NCBI GenBank assembly: GCA_947451565.1
Contig: CANFZT010000006.1
Coordinates: 1 to 34,250, forward strand
Direction of reading: 5' to 3'
DNA from: Comamonadaceae bacterium
Lineage (GTDB): Bacteria; Pseudomonadota; Gammaproteobacteria; Burkholderiales; Burkholderiaceae_C
Length of the DNA: 34,250 nt
Shown: piece by piece, positions 17,878-25,645 of the stretch
Layout: each line of letters begins with the position of its first letter
Numbering within the stretch: position 1 is the first letter of the stretch
Position numbers and translations under genes: made by a program
The notes under the pieces: model-generated
Told to the model about the DNA's origin: nothing
Seen by the model: the letters and a program-made list of their open reading frames with translations, nothing else
Database searches by the model: none

Positions 17878-18060
17878 ATGCGACCAAGTTTGATCATCGC
17901 ATTGCTTCTTTCTATCGGAAGCATCAGCACCGCAGCGGTGCTTTTTTGGGATGGCTCGCCAAAATCATCGAGTAAAAGAACGGCACCGCCGCTTTCTGTA
18001 GAGATCAAATGGGGCGAAGGCTCTGAAGCCGGCTTGCCTGATGCTGCGATTCACAAATAA
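17878..18060 (+). CDS. Small membrane protein (60 aa), motif EIKWGEGS
   Basis: MRPSLIIALLLSIGSISTAAVLFWDGSPKSSSKRTAPPLSVEIKWGEGSEAGLPDAAIHK; AVLxW...EIxWGxGS shared with preceding ORF. Confidence 0.55.
   Translation: MRPSLIIALLLSIGSISTAAVLFWDGSPKSSSKRTAPPLSVEIKWGEGSEAGLPDAAIHK
17926..17947 (+). terminator. Terminator-like hairpin inside the second small ORF
   Basis: AGCACC-GCAGC-GGTGCT followed by a T run (TTTTTT overlapping the stem end). Confidence 0.6.
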
Positions 18061-18079
18061 AAACGTTCACGCTTCTAGT

Positions 18080-18134
18080 GCATTTGTTCTAGAGCAAATT
18101 TTCTATTGAGTCGCTGAATAGCTGTCACTACCAT
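18080..18134 (+). promoter_or_regulatory. Promoter/operator element copy 2
   Basis: GCATTTGTTCTAGAGC...TTGAGT-N17-TACCAT; identical TTCTAGAGC-to-TTGA offset as copy 1. Confidence 0.6.
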
Positions 18135-18168
18135 CAAAGATCTATTAAATTTTCGGTCACGTTTGGAT

Positions 18169-18516
18169 ATGAATAAAGTACACGCCATCAGCGACAACCT
18201 GAACTACTTGATGCGTTTGCTTATCAGCATCGCCTTGCTTTCTAGTGCTGTTGCTTGGGCGGCAAAGACTGAAAGAATGAAAACGGAACTGGGCAATGAT
18301 GAAGCAACATTTTTATTGACAGGGACGTGTCAAAACGGTGAGCCTTATCGACTGTTTTCATATCAGAAGCGTACCGGCGGTTTGTCTCAGTCGTACTATG
18401 ACTACGAAGGACCTGCTGGCAAAGGTTCGGTTCGATCGGACACCTACCCCAAAGTGATGGCGGTGAGAGTTTGTCGCAAACTGGCGGAAATCATCAACGC
18501 CAACTATTGGGAATGA
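18169..18516 (+). CDS. Orphan exported/membrane-anchored small protein
   Basis: Hydrophobic LMRLLISIALLSSAVAWAA then soluble domain with two Cys (TGTCQNG, VRVCRK). Confidence 0.65.
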   Translation: MNKVHAISDNLNYLMRLLISIALLSSAVAWAAKTERMKTELGNDEATFLLTGTCQNGEPYRLFSYQKRTGGLSQSYYDYEGPAGKGSVRSDTYPKVMAVRVCRKLAEIINANYWE

Positions 18517-18523
18517 TGCAGAG

Positions 18524-18892
18524 ATGTTTCATTTGTCAATTGAATACAACTCTTCGAACAGGCCGACAAGCAATCGGCTGGAGCATCCATTGCTAGAGGT
18601 TTTAGAAAGTGTCTACGAATCAGGCTCTATCGGCAAGGCTGCCAAACAACTGGGTCGCTCTTATCGTCATGTTTGGGGCGAACTGAAGCACTGGGAATCA
18701 ACACTGAATACAAACCTAATTGTTTGGGGAAGAAACGGCAAGGGGGCCGAGCTGACACCGCAAGCCATTGAATTCCTAGACGCTGTTTCTAAAATCCAAG
18801 TGGATTTAGCGCCCCAATTTGCGCATATCAAGAATTGCCTCCAGCAATGCGTTACCGTTTTGCAAGCGACCAGCGCACCGCACCACACTTAA
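18524..18892 (+). CDS. Stand-alone winged HTH protein, ModE N-terminal/LysR-like
   Basis: LLEVLESVYESGSIGKAAKQLGRSYRHVWGELKHWESTLNTNLIVWGRNGKGAELTPQAIEFLDA resembles ModE DNA-binding domain; no ligand-binding domain follows. Confidence 0.75.
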   Translation: MFHLSIEYNSSNRPTSNRLEHPLLEVLESVYESGSIGKAAKQLGRSYRHVWGELKHWESTLNTNLIVWGRNGKGAELTPQAIEFLDAVSKIQVDLAPQFAHIKNCLQQCVTVLQATSAPHHT

Positions 18893-18965
18893 TATGAATG
18901 CACTATTTTTGGTTACTTTCTAATGCAATCTGCGGCTTCATGACGCATCTGTAACTAAAGTTTAA

Positions 18966-18994
18966 TTGATGCAATAGCGACGCGTCAGTACGAT
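18966..18994 (+). promoter_or_regulatory. Third TTGA-N17-type promoter-like element upstream of response regulator
   Basis: TTGATG-N17-TACGAT; dyad GTCAGT-N6-ACTGAC (18984-19001) overlaps the -10. Confidence 0.4.
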
Positions 18995-19003
18995 CACTGA
19001 CAC

Positions 19004-19630
19004 ATGAATGCCATCATTAAAAAATCCCTCCTCATCATTGATGACCACCCTGTTTATCGTGATGCGTTGGGTGAAAAATTGACGCTTGAATTTATAGATG
19101 ATGGGGTCGAAGTTGCCGTGGCAAGCAGCGCCAACGAAGGCCTAGAACTTATTGAAAACACAGACAAACACTGGATCGTTTTGCTGGACATTTTGATGCC
19201 CGGACTTAGTGGTTTAGCCGGCATCAAAGTTTTTAAAGACTTACACAATGTTCAACAAGTTGTAGCGATTTCTGGACTTGACGAGCACGCTTGGGAGCCC
19301 AAAACAGCTTCTGCAGGAGCTTCGATGTTTTTGTCGAAAAATAACACTGCCGAATTTATTATTCGCAAGTTAAAGCCGCTGCTAGCCCTTCAAACTGACT
19401 ACGTCGCGAAAACTGAAAATGTAGAACCTAAAGAGTTTCGACTCACGCAACGGCAGAGAGAAGTTCTTGATTTAATTTCGCAAGGTCACCCGAATAAATT
19501 GATTGCCGACTTCTTAGACATCAGCGAACAAACCGTCAAAATTCACATCAATCAAATATTCAAAGAGCTACGAGTTTTTAACAGGACTCAAGCTGTGCTT
19601 AAAGCACAAAAGCATCAACTGCTGTCGTGA
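19004..19630 (+). CDS. NarL/LuxR-type response regulator
   Basis: REC SLLIIDDHPVYRD...VLLDILMPGLSG; HTH LTQRQREVLDLISQGHPNKLIADFLDISEQTVKIHINQIFKEL. Confidence 0.95.
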   Translation: MNAIIKKSLLIIDDHPVYRDALGEKLTLEFIDDGVEVAVASSANEGLELIENTDKHWIVLLDILMPGLSGLAGIKVFKDLHNVQQVVAISGLDEHAWEPKTASAGASMFLSKNNTAEFIIRKLKPLLALQTDYVAKTENVEPKEFRLTQRQREVLDLISQGHPNKLIADFLDISEQTVKIHINQIFKELRVFNRTQAVLKAQKHQLLS

Positions 19631-21393
19631 GAATTGAATTGATGGCGAACGAGATCAACAACGTCTATCTGCTACGAGAGAAATCAGCGCATATCACCAA
19701 GGCTGCGCGCTCAGCCACAGTCGCCAATTTATTGGCGCCTATGCTTTGCATTCCGATGTTCAAGGATGAAGTCCAACCCTTGAATTTAGCCATCTGGCTA
19801 GGCTATATGTTCATTGCCGTGTTCATTCGTACGTGGATGATTTTTCAGTTAGCGCATGAAGCTGAAAAAATTCTCGACCCCGAACGTCATTTAAAAGTCA
19901 TGACCTATGCCGTTGGTATGGTTGGTTTTGGCTGGGGCTTAGGTTGGGTTTTGATGGCGCCAGATTTGTTGATGGTGAATCGGATGATTTATGTGTACAT
20001 GACAACGGCTGCGATGATTTCGAGCATGTTTGCATACAGCGTGAACACGGCAACATTTTTTGCGTTCACGTTGCCAATCATGATTCCTTCATTGAGTACG
20101 GTTCTATGGTCCGTCAATATTTTTCCATGGCCATTTACTGTCGGTCTGGCATCGCTTTACATCGTCGTGCTTAGCATTGCGAAAAACTTCGCCAAGACTT
20201 TTGAAGATTCTGTGCGACTTAGATTTCGCAACGAACATTTGTATCAAGAGTTAGCGGCGGAACGCGATCAATCCGTTGCTGCGAATGTGGCCAAATCGAA
20301 GTTCATTGCGGTTGCAAGCCATGATTTGCGACAACCCATGCATGCCGTTAACGTCTATTTAGAACTGGTTAACTTGGACAACTTGCCAACGGTTGAAAAA
20401 AAATCGCTGTCAAAAATTAAAAGCAGCATCACCACCCTGAACGCGATGTTTGACTCGCTCCTGAACATCAGCAAACTAGATGCCGATGCCATGCAAGTCA
20501 ATCATCGTGTCTTTCGTTTGGATGACCTCGCAACTACGATTCGCGATCTCACAGAGGCCAAAGCAACAAGCAAAGGCTTGATCTTTAATGTGACTCATGC
20601 CGACTTTTTAGTGCGCGGGGACAAACTACTGCTTCAACAAATCATCACCAATCTCGCCTCAAATGCTATTCAATACACAGAACATGGACAAGTGGACGTG
20701 CGCTTCGAATCTGAGCACGATTGCTTGACCATTGAAGTGAGCGATACAGGGTGCGGGATAGCAGAATCAGAACAACAGCACATCTTCAATCAGTTCTACC
20801 GAGCAGACAAAACGCGAGCATTGCATGATGGACTAGGGTTAGGGCTGTCTATCGTTCAACGTTTATGCAATCTCATAGGTGCCGACGTTCGTGTGGTATC
20901 AACACCGGAGAGAGGTACAAAGTTCATCATCACGACGTCTTTCCCAATCTCAGCGAATGCAGAAAAAATTTATCCTTTACAGCAAGTGGTGCAAAAACCG
21001 TATGGTTCACATCGAACCCTTCAGGGCAAATACATTGCGGTGATTGAAGACAACCCCATCATTGTTGAGGCATATAGGCAAACACTAGCCAACAAAGGCG
21101 CATACGTTGAAGTGCTATCAGAGTACCCGGACGAACTGGCGCTGCAGCTTGCAACCATCGACCGGATTGACTGCATCTTGAGTGATTACCGACTGAGTCA
21201 AACCACAGGTGATGTGCTGATACAAAAGCTCAGAGATAACTACAACGAAGAAATACCCGCCATCATCGTCACAGCAGATACGTCACCGTCTCACATCAAT
21301 TTATTTGCTCAGTTAAATGTACAAGTGCTGCACAAGCCAATTAGTTTTCATGATGTCGCTGCAACCATTGAAAAAATCACAGCACCTAAATAA
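19627..21393 (+). CDS. Hybrid membrane sensor histidine kinase with C-terminal receiver (GTG 19627 or ATG 19642)
   Basis: About six TM segments, H-box ASHDLRQPMHAVN, N/G boxes NLASNAIQYTEHG, DTGCGIAESEQQHIFNQFYRAD, REC IAVIEDNPII...CILSDYRLS...LHKPIS. Confidence 0.95.
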   Translation: MRIELMANEINNVYLLREKSAHITKAARSATVANLLAPMLCIPMFKDEVQPLNLAIWLGYMFIAVFIRTWMIFQLAHEAEKILDPERHLKVMTYAVGMVGFGWGLGWVLMAPDLLMVNRMIYVYMTTAAMISSMFAYSVNTATFFAFTLPIMIPSLSTVLWSVNIFPWPFTVGLASLYIVVLSIAKNFAKTFEDSVRLRFRNEHLYQELAAERDQSVAANVAKSKFIAVASHDLRQPMHAVNVYLELVNLDNLPTVEKKSLSKIKSSITTLNAMFDSLLNISKLDADAMQVNHRVFRLDDLATTIRDLTEAKATSKGLIFNVTHADFLVRGDKLLLQQIITNLASNAIQYTEHGQVDVRFESEHDCLTIEVSDTGCGIAESEQQHIFNQFYRADKTRALHDGLGLGLSIVQRLCNLIGADVRVVSTPERGTKFIITTSFPISANAEKIYPLQQVVQKPYGSHRTLQGKYIAVIEDNPIIVEAYRQTLANKGAYVEVLSEYPDELALQLATIDRIDCILSDYRLSQTTGDVLIQKLRDNYNEEIPAIIVTADTSPSHINLFAQLNVQVLHKPISFHDVAATIEKITAPK

Positions 21394-21396
21394 CAA

Positions 21397-21431
21397 AGAG
21401 GCCCGCTCATTTTTAGGCGGGCCTCTTATTT
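21397..21431. terminator. Rho-independent terminator, possibly bidirectional
   Basis: AGAGGCCCGC-N10-GCGGGCCTCT then TATTTTT. Confidence 0.92.
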
Positions 21432-21444
21432 TTAAGTTCAGTGA

Positions 21445-22020
21445 TTACTGAGCCATGGCTTCGATGGCGATGTCGATGCGCACGTCGTCACCCACGTAAG
21501 GAGCGAATTTACCTGCGTTAAATTCGCTGCGCTTGATCACGGTGAAGGCATTGGCCCCCAAGGCTGGCTTTTTCATCATGGGATGAGGCATAGCTTGGAA
21601 GCTGGTCACGGTCAACGTCACCGGCTTGGTCACGCCCTTGATGGTGAGCTGACCTTCGATGGTGTGTGGCTTGTCACCTTCAAACACCACTTGGGTGGAT
21701 TTAAACGTGGCTTGTGGGAACTTGGCAGTGTCCAAGAAGTCTTCACCTTGGATGTGTTCGTTGAAATCCACAAAACCTGTACTAACCGACTTGGTGTCGA
21801 TCACGATGTCCACTGAGCCTTTTTTGGCTTGGGCATCAAACACCACTTTGCCTGTGGTTTTGCTAAAGCTGCTCAACTGTGTAGAGTAGCCAAAGTGTGA
21901 GTACGAAAAACGTGGGAAGGTGTGTGTGCCATCCACGTCATAAGTTACGGGGGCAGCCATGGCCGATGCCACGGCGCCCGTGAGTGCCAAAGCGACGGCG
22001 ATGCGTTTGATTGATTTCAT
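21445..22020 (-). CDS. YceI family periplasmic protein
   Basis: Signal peptide MKSIKRIAVALALTGAVASAMAAPVTYDVDGTHTFPRFSYSHFG. Confidence 0.93.
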   Translation of the reverse strand: MKSIKRIAVALALTGAVASAMAAPVTYDVDGTHTFPRFSYSHFGYSTQLSSFSKTTGKVVFDAQAKKGSVDIVIDTKSVSTGFVDFNEHIQGEDFLDTAKFPQATFKSTQVVFEGDKPHTIEGQLTIKGVTKPVTLTVTSFQAMPHPMMKKPALGANAFTVIKRSEFNAGKFAPYVGDDVRIDIAIEAMAQ

Positions 22021-22042
22021 TTGAAAGCTCCTGTTTAAAAAA

Positions 22043-22612
22043 TCATTTGCCAGAGTTGGCGGTGAGTTGGAAATTAACTTGGATGTCGTTGGCGACCACA
22101 TCGAACTTGGCCCACATGCCTTCGCCAATGGCAAAGTCAGCGCGACGCATGACGAAGCCACCACTGAACACAGCTGCGTTACCTTGTGCAACCAGCTTCA
22201 GCGGAAATTTGATGTCTTGGCTCTTGCCTTTGATGGTGAGCACGCCTGTTACATCAAACTGGTTGGCGCCCGTGGCTTTGATTTGTTTGGCCACAAAGGT
22301 AGCTTTGGGGAATGCTTTGACGTTGAACCAGGTTTTACCGATCACTTCATCGTCTGCATCAGACGAACCGGCGTCGATGCTGGCGAGGTCAATTTCGATT
22401 TCGGCTTTGGCAGCGGCGGGTTTGGCCGGGTCGAAGCTGAGCTGGGCTGCAAACTTCTTGAAGCGGCCATCCATGGCCACGCCCATTTGTTTGTATTGAA
22501 ATGTGACTTTGCTTTTCTCGGGCTGAATGACTTTGTAGTCGACGGCGACAGCGTTCGTCGCTAGCCCCAAAGCAAGTATGGCGCCCATGACAAGAGTGGA
22601 GAGGTGTTTCAT
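22043..22612 (-). CDS. YceI family periplasmic protein (second copy)
   Basis: MKHLSTLVMGAILALGLATNAVAVDYKVIQPEKSKVTFQYKQMGVAMDGRFKKF. Confidence 0.92.
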   Translation of the reverse strand: MKHLSTLVMGAILALGLATNAVAVDYKVIQPEKSKVTFQYKQMGVAMDGRFKKFAAQLSFDPAKPAAAKAEIEIDLASIDAGSSDADDEVIGKTWFNVKAFPKATFVAKQIKATGANQFDVTGVLTIKGKSQDIKFPLKLVAQGNAAVFSGGFVMRRADFAIGEGMWAKFDVVANDIQVNFQLTANSGK

Positions 22613-23163
22613 GTGTTGTCCTTCAAGGTAATGCTGCGCGTGGGCAGCATGCGTTTCAAAATATCGTCTTTGTCAATCCAGTGATGCTTCAGGGCTGCGG
22701 CCACATGGCCTGCCAGCAAGAAAAGCAGCACCCAGTTAAGCACCTCATGGACCTCTTTGAGTAAGTGACCCAGCTCTTTGTTCTTCTCTAACAAATCGGG
22801 CAAAGGCAGCACGCCAAACCAAACGGTGGGCACGCCTTTGGCAGAACTCATTAACCAGCCCGAGACGGGAATAACGATCATCAAACCGTACAAAGCTCCA
22901 TGGCCCAAATGCGCCATAACTTTGACCAGTGGCGACATCGTGCTGGGGTAAGCAGGCGGAGTGTTGAGCACACGCCATAACAAACGCAGCCACACGAGCA
23001 CAAACACGCTCACACCGGCCCATTTGTGCCACGCGTAGTACTGCAGTTTTTCAGGCGACAAAGGCATGTCGGTCATCACAAAGCCCAACGCGATGAGTCC
23101 TGCAAAAACAAGCGCCATGCCCCAATGGAATAGTTTGGAAATGGCGGTGTAAGTCGTACTCAT
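22609..23163 (-). CDS. Cytochrome b561
   Basis: FHWGMALVFAGLIALGFVMTDMPLSPEKLQYYAWHKWAGVSVFVLVWLRLLWR; transmembrane His pattern. Confidence 0.93.
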   Translation of the reverse strand: MSTTYTAISKLFHWGMALVFAGLIALGFVMTDMPLSPEKLQYYAWHKWAGVSVFVLVWLRLLWRVLNTPPAYPSTMSPLVKVMAHLGHGALYGLMIVIPVSGWLMSSAKGVPTVWFGVLPLPDLLEKNKELGHLLKEVHEVLNWVLLFLLAGHVAAALKHHWIDKDDILKRMLPTRSITLKDNT

Positions 23164-23171
23164 ATAGATCC

Positions 23172-23963
23172 TTAATGCACGAAGGCATAGCCATCCATGG
23201 CTATTACGTAGTCACTCACCCCGCGGTAAAAAGCTTGAGGGGTGGCACCAGCACCTGCGGCGCCCAGTGCCACATACAGCGGTAGCAAGTGGTCTTCACT
23301 TGGGTGGGCTTGCCGACCATCGGCGGCATGTTGGCGATAGTTGAGCAAAGCACTCACGTCATTCGCCATCAATTGCGTGTTCACCCAATCGGCAAAGTGC
23401 TGCACGTAGGCTGGCGTTTGGCCCTTGGTCGACGCCGCCACATGCCAGTCGCGCAGGTTGTGTGTGATGTTGCCGGAGGCAATCACCCAAATGTTTTTCT
23501 CTGCTAACACCGACAGGGCTTGGCCTACGCGAAACGCGTGCTCCGGGCCTGCATGTGTTTGCATGGACAAGGGAACGATAGGTACATCGGCATCGGGGAA
23601 CATTTGACGCAAGGGTTGCCACGCACCGTGGTCTAAGCCGTGTTGGCTACTGTCGTCTACTGCCATGCCTGCGCTGCGCAACGCAGTGGCCACCTCTTTG
23701 GCCACTTCTGGACAACCTGTGGCTGGGTATTGAATTTTGTACAGCGCTTCAGGAAATCCAGCAAAGTCGTGGATGGTTTCCAACTGCGTGGCCACGCTGA
23801 CGGTGGGGATGCGGGTGTCCCAATGCGGGCTCACCACCACGATGGCACGCGGAGTGGACAGCTTTTGCACCATGTCAGACATGGCTGCGCCCACAGCACC
23901 TGGATTCAGGGCAAAGGTGGGTGCGCCATGCGGCACAAAGAGGACATTGCGAAAGGTCTGCAT
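23172..23963 (-). CDS. Class III extradiol dioxygenase, DODA/YgiD-like
   Basis: VLFVPHGAPTFALNPGAVG; VVVSPHWDT; SSQHGLDHGAWQPLRQMFPDADVPIVPLSMQ. Confidence 0.9.
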   Translation of the reverse strand: MQTFRNVLFVPHGAPTFALNPGAVGAAMSDMVQKLSTPRAIVVVSPHWDTRIPTVSVATQLETIHDFAGFPEALYKIQYPATGCPEVAKEVATALRSAGMAVDDSSQHGLDHGAWQPLRQMFPDADVPIVPLSMQTHAGPEHAFRVGQALSVLAEKNIWVIASGNITHNLRDWHVAASTKGQTPAYVQHFADWVNTQLMANDVSALLNYRQHAADGRQAHPSEDHLLPLYVALGAAGAGATPQAFYRGVSDYVIAMDGYAFVH

Positions 23964-24036
23964 ACGAGTTCTCGGGTTTGGAACACGTAATGTAGAAATG
24001 ATTGGCGAATAGAAAAAGAGCCTAATCTTCAATTAT

Positions 24037-24057
24037 TTGTTGCAAAATTAGCAACAA
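24037..24057. promoter_or_regulatory. Palindromic LysR-type operator candidate overlapping LysR start codon
   Basis: TTGTTGC-AAAATTA-GCAACAA perfect 7-bp arms; contains T-N11-A. Confidence 0.65.
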
Positions 24058-24965
24058 TGGACAAACTCAACGCCATGCAACTTTTTGTGCGGATCGCCGA
24101 AACCGGCAGCTTCACCGCCGTCGCCGACCAACTGGATGTGGCACGCTCGGTCGTGACCCGTCAAATATCAGCGCTCGAAAAACAACTGGGCATCAAGCTG
24201 ATGACGCGCAGCACGCGCAGCCTCACACTCACCACAGCAGGCTCGGCTTACCTAGAAAAATGCCGCGTCATCTTGAACATGGTGGATGCAGCCGAGTCGA
24301 GCTTGCTGGAAGAAAAAACCGAGCCCCGAGGTCGCATTCGCTTGGGTCTGCCTTTGAGTTTTGGTTTGCAGCGCCTCATGCCTGCCCTACTGGAATTTGC
24401 GCAAGCCCATGCACACATTGAACTAGTGATGGATTTTTCAGACCGCCGCAGCAAGCTGATTGAAGAAGGCATTGATCTATCCATCCGCATCACCAGCCGT
24501 CTAGAGCCTGGTGACATCGTGCGCAAGCTGGGTGAGTCGCGCCTGCTCACCGTGGCCTCGCCCAAGTACCTGGCAGAGCACAGCCACCCCAAACATCCAC
24601 GCGACTTGGCGCATCATGCGTGTTTGGTGTATTCGCAAGACTTTCAATCCACCACTTGGCGTTATCGCGCCAAAGAGGGCGATGCCAATGTGACGGTTCG
24701 CCCACGTTTGGCGGCTAACAACGGCGAAGCACTGCTGCAAGCCGCCACACAAGGGCTGGGCATCACACGCCCACCCGACTTCATGGCGCAGCCCTATTTA
24801 GAAAGTGGCAGTGTCGTCGCCGTGCTGCCTAAGTTTGAGCCCGAGCCGCTGGGCATTTATGCCGTGCTGCCCAGCAACCGCTATATTCCACACCGCGTGT
24901 CGGTGTTGATTGATTTTTTAGCGCACGCCTTGCGTGAGACTGAATCTCGCGTGCGAAGCAAGTGA
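24057..24965 (+). CDS. LysR family transcriptional regulator
   Basis: MDKLNAMQLFVRIAETGSFTAVADQLDVARSVVTRQISALEKQLGIKLMTRSTRSLTLT. Confidence 0.96.
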   Translation: MDKLNAMQLFVRIAETGSFTAVADQLDVARSVVTRQISALEKQLGIKLMTRSTRSLTLTTAGSAYLEKCRVILNMVDAAESSLLEEKTEPRGRIRLGLPLSFGLQRLMPALLEFAQAHAHIELVMDFSDRRSKLIEEGIDLSIRITSRLEPGDIVRKLGESRLLTVASPKYLAEHSHPKHPRDLAHHACLVYSQDFQSTTWRYRAKEGDANVTVRPRLAANNGEALLQAATQGLGITRPPDFMAQPYLESGSVVAVLPKFEPEPLGIYAVLPSNRYIPHRVSVLIDFLAHALRETESRVRSK

Positions 24966-25002
24966 GCTGCGATCGCTTTGTTTACATGCTCTAATTTGCA
25001 AC

Positions 25003-25641
25003 ATGCTGAAGTACGAAACCGTCCCCGTTACCCCCTTCCAACAAAACTGTTCCATCGTTTGGTGCGATGAAACCATGAAAGCCGCCATCATCGACCCCGG
25101 TGGTGATTTGCCTTTGCTGGAAGACGCTTGCCAACAACTGGGCGTGACACTAGAGCAAATCTGGCTCACCCACGCCCACATTGATCACGCAGGCGGCACC
25201 GCAGACTTGGCCGAAAAGCTGAGCCTGCCCATCATTGGCCCGCACGAAGGTGATCAGTTTTGGATTGATGGCTTGCCGCAAGCCGCGGCCAACTATCGCT
25301 TTCCCCCTTCGCGTCCGTTCACACCCACCCGCTGGCTTCACGATGGCGACACCGTCACGCTTGGCCAACACACCTTGCAAGTGCGCCATTGCCCGGGGCA
25401 CACGCCGGGCCATGTGGTGTTTTATTCGCCCGAGATCAAACGTGCGTTTGTCGGCGATGTGCTGTTTGCAGGCAGCATTGGCCGCACCGATTTTCCGCAG
25501 GGCAACCACGAAGATTTGATCAACAGCATCACACAGCGCCTTTGGCCCATGGGTGACGACACCGTGTTCATTCCGGGCCACGGGCCCGAGAGTACGTTTG
25601 GACGTGAGCGCGTGAGCAACCCTTATGTGGGTGGCACCTGA
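25003..25641 (+). CDS. MBL-fold metallo-hydrolase (glyoxalase II-like)
   Basis: LTHAHIDHAGG, CPGHTPGHVVFY, VGDVLFAGSIGRTDF. Confidence 0.93.
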   Translation: MLKYETVPVTPFQQNCSIVWCDETMKAAIIDPGGDLPLLEDACQQLGVTLEQIWLTHAHIDHAGGTADLAEKLSLPIIGPHEGDQFWIDGLPQAAANYRFPPSRPFTPTRWLHDGDTVTLGQHTLQVRHCPGHTPGHVVFYSPEIKRAFVGDVLFAGSIGRTDFPQGNHEDLINSITQRLWPMGDDTVFIPGHGPESTFGRERVSNPYVGGT

Positions 25642-25645
25642 CCCC

